A DNA stretch of 64,000 nt from assembly GCA_949775045.1 (NCBI GenBank), contig OX459100.1, positions 15,865,396 through 15,929,395 of the forward strand. The letters run 5' to 3'. Shown piece after piece: positions 56,319 through 64,000 of this stretch. The stretch is from Metridium senile. Its lineage: Eukaryota > Cnidaria > Anthozoa > Actiniaria > Metridiidae. The notes under the pieces were generated by a model that had not been told where the DNA came from, did no database searches, and saw only the letters and a list, made by a program, of their open reading frames with translations. Both the position numbers and the translations under genes were made by a program. How positions within the stretch are numbered: the stretch's first letter is position 1; every line of letters begins with the position of its first letter.

Positions 56319-56854
56319 CGTATTTATCATTTGTATGTCTGTGTTCGTTTTTTTCAAGAGAAACCCTCTAGCCAAACGAGCCTATTCTTTAGAATTCGCC
56401 AAGCCAATCAGAAGCGGAGGGTGGCTACGTGACCCCGACTTCTGATTGGTTTAAGTCTATGAAGATCTTTGATTGGATGAAAGCTGACAGCAAGATGTCA
56501 ACAAGTTTGCCAAGTTTCCAAATATGGCTATAATTGGCGGTGTCAATCAAAACAGCATGGAAGTGAGATTTTAAGCTCTTTGGGCCAGGGGTTAGTCTCG
56601 TTGAATATAGCAAACCCTCAACAAACCGTCAAATTTACAAACGCTAAAGCAGACGATAAAGCAAGGAGAAAAGAACCCCTGGTACCCAGGGTATATTACT
56701 ATTGAACCTTAGAGAAAAAAACTAACAAATATTCCAATTTAAAAGATGTTTCATTTTTACCAAAATATTGAAGTCAATGTTACTCTTTACAGTCCAGTTT
56801 TAAAATATATAATTAATTACCAGTGCTACCAAATTATCGGGTACATCCATGTTA
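56319..56854. other. Intergenic DNA
   Basis: A short imperfect inverted repeat sits at about 56400-56460 (aagccaatcagaag against cttctgattggttt). Otherwise nothing is recognised. Confidence 0.4.
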
Positions 56855-57190
56855 GAGCATAAAGACTATATCCATGAATTAAAATCAAATCAAATTGTTA
56901 CTGTGTAATAGTTTTTATTTAGTGACTAGAGCAGATGTGGTATTACTGTGAAAAGTTCATTGTCGTGTGCGTGCCTTGGCGCGACCGTGATGTTTGTAGA
57001 AGTTTTGACATACCTTGCCTTGACCGCATTCGTGCCATGAGCTTTTCTCAAAAATATGAAATCTGCTCTGTTAGTCACTGACAAAGACAAGTTAAGTTGT
57101 GATGAAGATTGTTTCCTTTTGTATTTGATGTTTCTGATTGAGTGATATTGCCGAATAGTCACTAAATAAAAACTATTAGGTGATATATAA
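56855..57190. mobile_element. MITE family 'gagcg..atatccatgaa', copy 3, with insertion
   Basis: gagcataaagactatatcca to aaagacaagttaagttgtga, tttccttttgtatttgatgt and cactaaataaaaactatta follow copy 1. At about 56934-57072 a block bounded by agagcagat and atctgctct interrupts the gtgactattagtcac site that is intact at 24820-24840. The right end is missing. Confidence 0.65.
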
Positions 57191-57309
57191 ACTACAGTAA
57201 CTTTGATTCTATTTCATCATTTTATAGAACTAATATAAAGATTGATTATAATTATTTAAAAAAAATGTTGTAAATGTGGTAACCATAGGAAATATGACAA
57301 CTATTACAA

Positions 57310-57995
57310 CAATTTCACATAACCAGGATTAGCATGCTGATGTGTTTCTTATATGCTAATGAGGCCTTTCCATGTGAGCACAGCGCTGGCCAATCAAGAA
57401 CTGACAATTTAATGGTTCCCATAGATCAACCACAGCTTCGTTAGAATGATTTCAAATAACCAGGATTAGCATGTTTCTTATATGCTAATGAGGTCATTGA
57501 CAAGAAATATAATGAATTCATGTGCATATGCATCCTCGGGAACCCAGGGGTAATCTTCTGTCGCTCGTTTCTTGCTCCCAGAATAAATACCCCTGGGAAC
57601 GTAGTCTGTTGGAGCTTGTTCTGGAAGTCAAAATTCAAACTTATTTAACGACTTTCTTTGAATGGTTATCTTGATTTTCATTGGTCGACCTAATAAGGTC
57701 GTTCCAGGGGTATTTATCTGGAAACGAGAAACGAGCGACAGAAGATTACCCCTGGGTTCCCGAGGATGGTGCATTGTTGTTACAATAGAAACACAATTAC
57801 AGTTTTTCTTAAAAATTCAATAAATAAGTACAGAATGCATCGCTGGCTTATGCTGTTATTTTTGTTCAATAAAAAATAGATATGAAGTACATGTTTTCTA
57901 TTGTAACAACATATGCACGTGAATTCATTATATTTCTTGTCAACGACCTCATTAGCATTGTCAGTTGTTCTTGATTGGCCAGCCCTATGCTCACA
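57310..57995. mobile_element. Nested inverted repeats
   Basis: Outer pair: ttgacaagaaatataatgaa (57487) against ttcattatatttcttgtcaa (57922), with gccaatcaagaac.. against gttcttgattggcc. Inner pair: tcctcgggaacccaggggta (57531) against tacccctgggttcccgagga (57747). The block accaggattagcatg...atgctaatgagg also occurs twice directly at 57322 and 57459. Confidence 0.6.
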
Positions 57996-58606
57996 TGGAA
58001 AGGCAAAATGAAGTATAAGAGGCTAATTATTCAAAAACAACACATATACAAAATGTTTGCAATATTTTGAGCAAATTTAGAAAAAGATACAATGCTACAC
58101 AATGTCTAGTCCACATTGTGCATTTTTAGGACAATATTCAGAATATTCACACTCGTAACTAAGTCCTTATCAAACATTTTTCTACTTCTAAGCAATACTC
58201 TTTAGAAACTCCTTCTGTACTTATGGCATAACTCCTTTTAAAAACAGAAAAACTAACAAACAAGATTACTGATATTAATCAAATTAAGACAGAAAGATTT
58301 TACATTAATATTCCTTGCATTTTTTGTTCCCTAATTCACAGGCAGTTTAGGCTTGTAACTTTGCATGAAAAAGATCAATTAAACTTACTCATTATCTACA
58401 AACCTTTTGTACACATAGATGAATCGATATTACATCAATTTAGGCCATTACTTTGCTCACTCGATGTTATTATAAAGAATGTCATCAATTGATTGTTAAA
58501 AGTTACAAGCCTGTGCTGCCTGTGGTGAATTACTATCATTCCATCCTTTTATCAAGCATTTGTTCTGATAATAAATCACACTGATCCGTTTAGTAGTTAT
58601 AGTAAA
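57996..58606. other. 3' flank of GCSH
   Basis: AT-rich, no other gene. It probably contains the GCSH 3' UTR on the minus strand. Confidence 0.4.
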
Positions 58607-61600
58607 CTAATCTTCTATGCTTTGTGTGAAGTCATGATAAGCTTTCTCATCCATAAGCTCTTCTAGTTCATTTGGTTCGTCAACTGTCATTTTAACTATC
58701 CAACCTGAGAAAAGAATTGTTACAAAATGATCAAAATAAAAGGGTAGAAAACAGCAGCTTGAAAGTTGATCTTTATGAAAGAAAATGAGTCAATTTGGGT
58801 GTATTCATTGTATGATCCTATAATCATCAAATAAATATGGACAGATAAATGCATTTGAGTATTAGTGTTTTTTTATTTAAACATATATTTTACTCTGACT
58901 TTTCTCCAAGAGCTGTGCTCATAGTGGGAGATCACACAGTACTGATTTACAATATTTATGGAGTTAAGGAATAGAAAAAAAGTACAAATACAAATTGAAA
59001 TACAAATATTGACATAAAATTATTGAGAAAAGATATTGTAACAAGAGATAAATATATGAAAAGAAAAGAAAGAAAAAATACACTGAAAAAATACATATTA
59101 CAATATAATATAATATAATTTGAGAGTAAGTTGCTGTATAAAAATCTTTCGGTATCAGTGCTTTATTTTGTTTGCTGACAAACCTTTTCCATTTTGTCTC
59201 TATTTTTGATTGTGGTGTTGTCTTATTTTTTATTGATTTTTGTATCTAGAAAGGTACTAAAATTTTAGGTTATATTTCAGCTTATCCAATTTCTTTTGAA
59301 TGAAGCAAAAATTCAGAAAAAAACAGACACCATTTTAAATTTCATGAGTTTTTCCACAGGCCTAGCTAGCTTCTGTGCCAATTGGTTAAATACTGAGGGA
59401 GAATGAACCTTTCAAAGTTAGTAAATATTCTAAAATCTCAATTTGTTTTGGAAAAATTACTTTCTTCATAGGATTATGAATTGACTAAGGTATGTTAATA
59501 TGCTAGACAGCTATAATTTATTTGAAAATAGATGAGAAACCAGGATACATAGCTATAATTTAGTTATTATTAATGAAAATTAATACTGAGTTTTTACCTT
59601 CTTCATAGGGTGATGAATTTACTAGGGATGGATCATCGTTCAATGCAGTATTGATGTGTGTAATTTTGCCGGTCAAAGGAGAATACAGCTCACTGGCAGC
59701 TTTGACACTTTCTAAGGCTCCAAATTCAGCTAAAAGATAAAGAAAACACTGTAAAATATAATTTTTCTGTTTAGTACAAATTTAATTTAATTTTGTAGTA
59801 TAAGGTATGTTTTCCATTTGCCTTTCCGGAATTCATGAGGGGACTGGGGCTGAGTGAAAAAATTAATCTAATTAAAAAATGATCCCCATCACAAAATAAA
59901 ACATACAAACATAAGTATTATTACCGAGTTTGAGCATGTTTGGATAAATACTTACTGAGTTATAAGCTTCTTAAAGTCTCAAAAATAAGAGAGAAAGTAT
60001 GGGGTTTAAGAACAGCGTCCCCAAAAAACATACATTCTCTCTTATTTTTATGATTTGTTAAAGCCCATAAATCAGTTAGTATTTGGCCAAACATTATAAA
60101 ACTTGATTATCTTAATCATTTTAGTGCCGTCTTCCATGTGATGGGTTTGTTTCTTCATTAGATTAATATTTCTACACTCGTTCCCAGTCCCCTCATGAAT
60201 TCAGGAAAGGTGAATTGTGGTACTCTGCACCATGTTGAAAGGAAGCTGTGCTATTGCATAGAAGCAAGACAAACAGTCAAAATCACAAAGATTTGTATGT
60301 CTTCAGCAGACTGTTTCCCTGCTAGCCTCATATTTGTAGGTGTTTTCATACTTTTGAAATGCTCATAACTTCTCAAGAATTTAAAATCTTTATCTCAAAC
60401 ATTTTAATTTTGTTGATATCATTCTAATCTAACAGGTTCCCATTTAAATCTGTACTTTCCCATTTAAATCATTCTGTACTTATGCAAATTGTGTTGATGT
60501 GTGCTAAACACACAGATCAACCAAGCAGAGTATATTATTTCTGAAGGCAGAACTAAGTTCTCTGAATGGTTGAAAATTTGCATAAGTACAGATTTAAATG
60601 GGAAAGTACAGATTAAAATGGGAACTTGTTATCTATAATTTTGATGCAGTAGTCAATTATGAATTAAAAAAATTGATAATGAACTGGAACCAGGTGATTT
60701 CGCGAGCACACTTCCGGTTAGTATAAGCCAATCAGAAGCATTTCTGTCACATCGCCAACAGTTCCAATATGGCGTCATTCTAGAGAGTTGTTTCCCTTGT
60801 TAACCCTCGATAAATACACCCTTAAAATAACTTTACATTAAAAAGTTCTATAGTACTTGGACAATAAAAGTTCACTACTGCTCTATCAGGGATAAAAAAG
60901 AAGAAAAACAAAACGTAAAATGCCTAAAAGTAAGCAAAATTGTTTTTGTCTCGAGGCGCCATTTTGGAATTATTCGTTTTGACAAACAATCCTTTGCGCG
61001 CTTCGAAGCGAGATCACCTGGAAGTGGCAGCCATATTGGCATTCTGTATAATGATCTTACCATCTTTATCATAAGAATCGCCTACATCTGGTAACTGCAC
61101 ATATACAATATCTCCCAGTTTTTCCTGGCAATAGACCAATCAGATCAATGTATTATTATATAACACAGACAGACAGACAGACAGACAGACAGAGAGACAG
61201 ACAGACAGACAAATAGGTGAACTGCTTCAAGATAGAGTGGAAGTGAAAAGAGAAAGTCTAAAAGAAAATAAGAACATAACAACCATAGGCAAGAAAGATC
61301 TCTAGGGCTTGCTAAATATGGTATTTTTATTAATATTTTGCATTAAACTTCTCAAACACATTCAAAATTTGTTACTTTTTAAAACGATAGGCAATAGAGT
61401 GAAATTTGTAACACGGTGACCGTAAAAAATGTAAAATTAACTTTACTGATGGTTAATTAAAATTACTATTGCATTCACCATTCTGTTATATACACTTATT
61501 TCAAACAAAACATTGTCGCAGCTTTAAGCAACAAGCAACAAGCCAAGATTGAAATGCTAGTTTTATGCTGCTAATGTATTGAAATCTTCAACAGAATTGA

Positions 61601-62142
61601 TTGTAATATACGGTAATAACAAACACATTGAAATACCTACATTTTGTTATTACTTTTTTAAAAAACAAATCTAATTTCTATACATTATCATAATTATAAA
61701 ACCAGTATTCATTTCACAGGGGGTCCTGAAGGGGTAAAATGGGAGCTGGGATTGGCCTTATTTTTGACTGGGAAATTGGGATTGGATGCACTGGGACTGG
61801 GATTTACAAATAGAAGAACAATAGAAAATGGGAATGGGATTGAAAACTTGAGCAAAACTGATGTGATTATGTGATTTTTGACTGGGATTTGGTCCAAATA
61901 TAAACTGGGAAATGGGATTCACACCTCCCTTTCAGGACCCTTGTAACTAGGTTTTTTGAAATATGCGTATTTTAAGTGTATATAGTTGTACAAATATCTT
62001 GTTTTTAGAGATTATGCTTCCAGATTCAAATTGTACACCCCCCACAATGTGGCTTCTATTACCTGTGCATATTTTGATACTCCAATAGTAGCTTCTCCAT
62101 TGTCAACCTCTACCCATTCATGCTGTGATGTAAATTTGCGCT
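58607..62142 (-). CDS. GCSH: Glycine cleavage system H protein (5' partial)
   Basis: H protein is the lipoyl shuttle of the mitochondrial glycine cleavage complex, passing the aminomethyl group from P to T protein and electrons to L protein. Four exons splice on the minus strand: 62142-62063, 61124-61061, 59729-59598 and 58704-58607. Together they code for about 124 residues ending ...HDFTQSIED, with phases 1, 0, 1 and 1 matching. Key segments are [46 protein letters not shown] with the lipoylated Lys in ESVKA, and [20 protein letters not shown]. The first exon, coding for the mitochondrial transit peptide, is not identified up to 64000 and probably lies outside. Confidence 0.93.
59820..60210. 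mobile_element. Inverted-repeat element in a GCSH intron
   Basis: cctttccggaattcatgagg and cctcatgaattcaggaaagg form the ends; tctctcttatttttatga pairs with a caaaaataagagagaaag block near 59980. Confidence 0.7.
60222..60290. repeat. Relic of the 'ccttcacagtt' MITE
   Basis: ctctgcaccatgttgaaagg and gaagcaagacaaacagt resemble one arm of the elements at 38480 and 48965. Confidence 0.4.
60431..60630. mobile_element. MITE family 'acaggttcccatttaaat', copy 2
   Basis: aacaggttcccatttaaatc on the left and tttaaatgggaa...gggaacttgtt on the right; same doubling of the arm as copy 1 at 46211-46428. Confidence 0.75.
61164..61213. repeat. (GACA)n microsatellite
   Basis: About 11 gaca units with one gaga, in GCSH intron between its first two exons in this window. 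Confidence 0.95.
61716..61944. mobile_element. MITE with reiterated actgggattggga interior
   Basis: Ends acagggggtcctgaaggg and ccctttcaggacccttgt are inverted. The interior is reiterated tgggattgg/actgggaa. No ORF of note. Confidence 0.7.
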
Positions 62143-62250
62143 CTGTTAAAACAAAGAAAACAATAAACAAAAAATTTCAATAATAACAATTAGGGAGGAA
62201 AGGGAGCAAAATACGATGTTACAGTTTCATACTGAAACCATTTTCATGTA

Positions 62251-62530
62251 TACACTGTTTCCAAGAAACTTTGTCACCCGTGAAGTGAAAAGCCTACAAG
62301 CTAGTAGCGCAGATTATTATGGGTTACCTATGTATAGTTTATTAGAACGCAGGCATTTCATGGCCACATTGCTACACTTGTCAATATGTTATTGAGAAAT
62401 GTCCATTTTGACTTATCAAACAACAAGAAAGGCGTTCCGAGTGCATATTTAGTTTCTGAACTGATCCATGATCTTTTGCGCCACTAGCTTGTGTGCTTTT
62501 CACGGGTGACAGACTTTCTCGGAAAGGGTG
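62251..62530. mobile_element. MITE family 'cacccgtgaaaag', copy 3
   Basis: tacactgtttccaagaaact to tctcggaaagggtg; the same inner arms and the shared core gtagcgcag..attatgggtta as copies 1 and 2. Confidence 0.75.
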
Positions 62531-64000
62531 GAGATAAAATATGTACATGTACATCAATATAAATGCCAAGAGAACAAAGGTATTGTTCATAACATAATAG
62601 GTATATTGAAAGTTCTTAAGTAAACAACGTCACTCTAATTGAGCTCACACTGAGATATATTAAACAAGGTTGACTTTTGTACACAATACTACTAAAAAAA
62701 AATTTAATCCACGGTAATAGACCACTTTCATAAATACCATAATATGTACAGATATTTTAAAATTTTAGCACTGTCATATGAAAGAACCACCTGAAATAGG
62801 CATGTTTGGAAGGTTTTAATGCTCTGGCTAAAATACAAAGAAGTTATGCTCAATGAAAAATGTAGAGATTTGTATGCAATTTTCTGCCAAGGCCTTTGAT
62901 GCCTCGTTTTGGTGTTTTTCTAATTTTTCAAACTCTTGTAGCTTCTTGCAAATTTAATCTTTTTTTTCTCAAACTTTCACAAGTTATTGTTATGGTGAAT
63001 GTCTATCATATGATATTTTTCTTTTTCTTCAAACATCAATTTAAAAAATTATTAGCATCTATGATTATGATTATCTGTGTGTAGTCTAAAGAAAGACTAT
63101 TATTATTGCTGTCTTGAGTTTTGATTAACTTAAAAAAGTCATCTTCAGAGTTAAAATAAAAACAACAAGGGGTATTTATCTCACGTGTTGTTATTGCTGA
63201 AGGAAATCAGCCAATTTGATGTAGTCATTGTGTTAGTGCTGTACTTGACATTGTAACTATTGTGAATGAGTCTATTGTAAATGTATGGTGAAGGTAGCAC
63301 CATACAAATTTGAGAAATATTTTATCTTTTAACGTTCAAAATAAAGTTTACAATTACAACAAACTTTATTTCTCAATTTCATTCAAGTTTTATTTGTCAA
63401 TGTTTTGAAAAAGCTTGTGTCATTCATCCAAATTACTTAAATCTTTGTTGAGTTGTCAGTTAAATCAGTAAATAACTTTGTAGGAGAGTATCAGCTGTGG
63501 TACAACTTGTTTTCTATTTTTCTCATTGATTCCTTAGTTTGTCAACAGCCTGATATCACAAGGATACAAGACAGTACTAACTTGACTGGTGCCAATGAAT
63601 TTAGAATAAATTAGAACCAATTAGATTATTTTAATACTGGGTGGATATGTTTAGAGCCTGAGTAGGTGACTTGGCACTTTAGTGATCTAATAGCAGGCAA
63701 GACTAACGCCTTGATGGTTGACCGCTGATGGCATGAAAGGGGTTATATTCATTCATCATATATATTAGGCACAGTAGAGTGCAAAATATATATATATGCG
63801 TGAAAAACAATTACTAAATAGTGCTGTATTGCATTTTTTGTCAATTTTAGGTGCAGTATTACAGCAGTCCACCAACTTCACGTTTTTTAGCGGTGCTTTT
63901 TATGCGAGCGGTGCAAGTGTGACTGAGAACTGCTGTAATATCTTTTCATAAACTGAAGACAGTAAGTGCAACACTAGTATAAAATAGCAGAGGCTCTCTG
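62531..64000. other. Right end of window, upstream side of GCSH
   Basis: Contains the second copy of the diverged repeat (62700-63030, see 52530-52830) and a small inverted repeat at 63856-63942 (gtattacagcagt against actgctgtaatat). No transit-peptide exon can be supported. Confidence 0.45.

Noticed and set aside
63841..64000. Possible GCSH first exon with transit peptide on the minus strand
   Set aside because: A short ATG frame (MKRYYSSSQ) exists but it ends quickly, lacks a suitable donor and sits in a small inverted repeat.

Overview
This is nuclear DNA of an animal. The genes are split by GT-AG introns, and the window carries orthologs of conserved metazoan genes (CNOT10, GADD45, GCSH), many microsatellites, LINE fragments and a very high density of short inverted-repeat (MITE-like) elements. 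The base composition is AT-rich. Together with the compact introns this suggests an early-branching invertebrate, perhaps a cnidarian; the sequence alone does not fix the species. The assembly has one gap of exactly 200 N.

Region 1 (1-17.2 kb) is a minus-strand cluster of five arylamine N-acetyltransferase (NAT) copies: four open and one frameshifted. NAT copies 2 and 3 (counting from the left) lie in near-identical direct repeats of 3081 bp, and copy 4 lies in a partial third repeat. The repeats carry an internally deleted LINE, and the empty insertion site of that LINE survives just left of the array. Two upstream-region types (A and B) are shuffled among the copies. Type A contains a 62-68 bp minisatellite with 4 units at one copy and 17 at the other.

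Region 2 (18.9-33.2 kb) is CNOT10 on the plus strand. I could splice it by hand into 18 coding exons with continuous reading frame (720 aa). Its introns are packed with inverted-repeat elements, a deleted piggyBac-like element (TTAA ends), microsatellites and the N gap.

Region 3 (33.2-41.9 kb) holds MITEs, a tRNA-like relic and a five-exon GADD45-family gene on the minus strand.

Region 4 (42.1-46.1 kb) is a DNA transposon with 326-bp terminal inverted repeats. It carries a degraded ORF with a C-terminal CXC (tesmin/TSO1-like) cysteine motif, and it is itself inserted in a G-rich repeat.

Region 5 (47-64 kb) has three minus-strand genes: a three-exon mucin-like single-pass membrane protein (194 aa), a two-exon coiled-coil protein of unknown function (297 aa) and GCSH, the glycine cleavage H protein, lacking its first exon in this window. 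All are interrupted by further nested MITEs.

The single-copy genes do not form an operon or pathway. They act in mRNA deadenylation (CNOT10), stress signalling (GADD45) and mitochondrial glycine catabolism (GCSH). The most unusual content is repeat architecture: a recurrent class of short elements with G/C-run or inverted termini and an interior built of one short reiterated motif, several nested insertions with visible empty sites, and the CXC-bearing long-TIR transposon.
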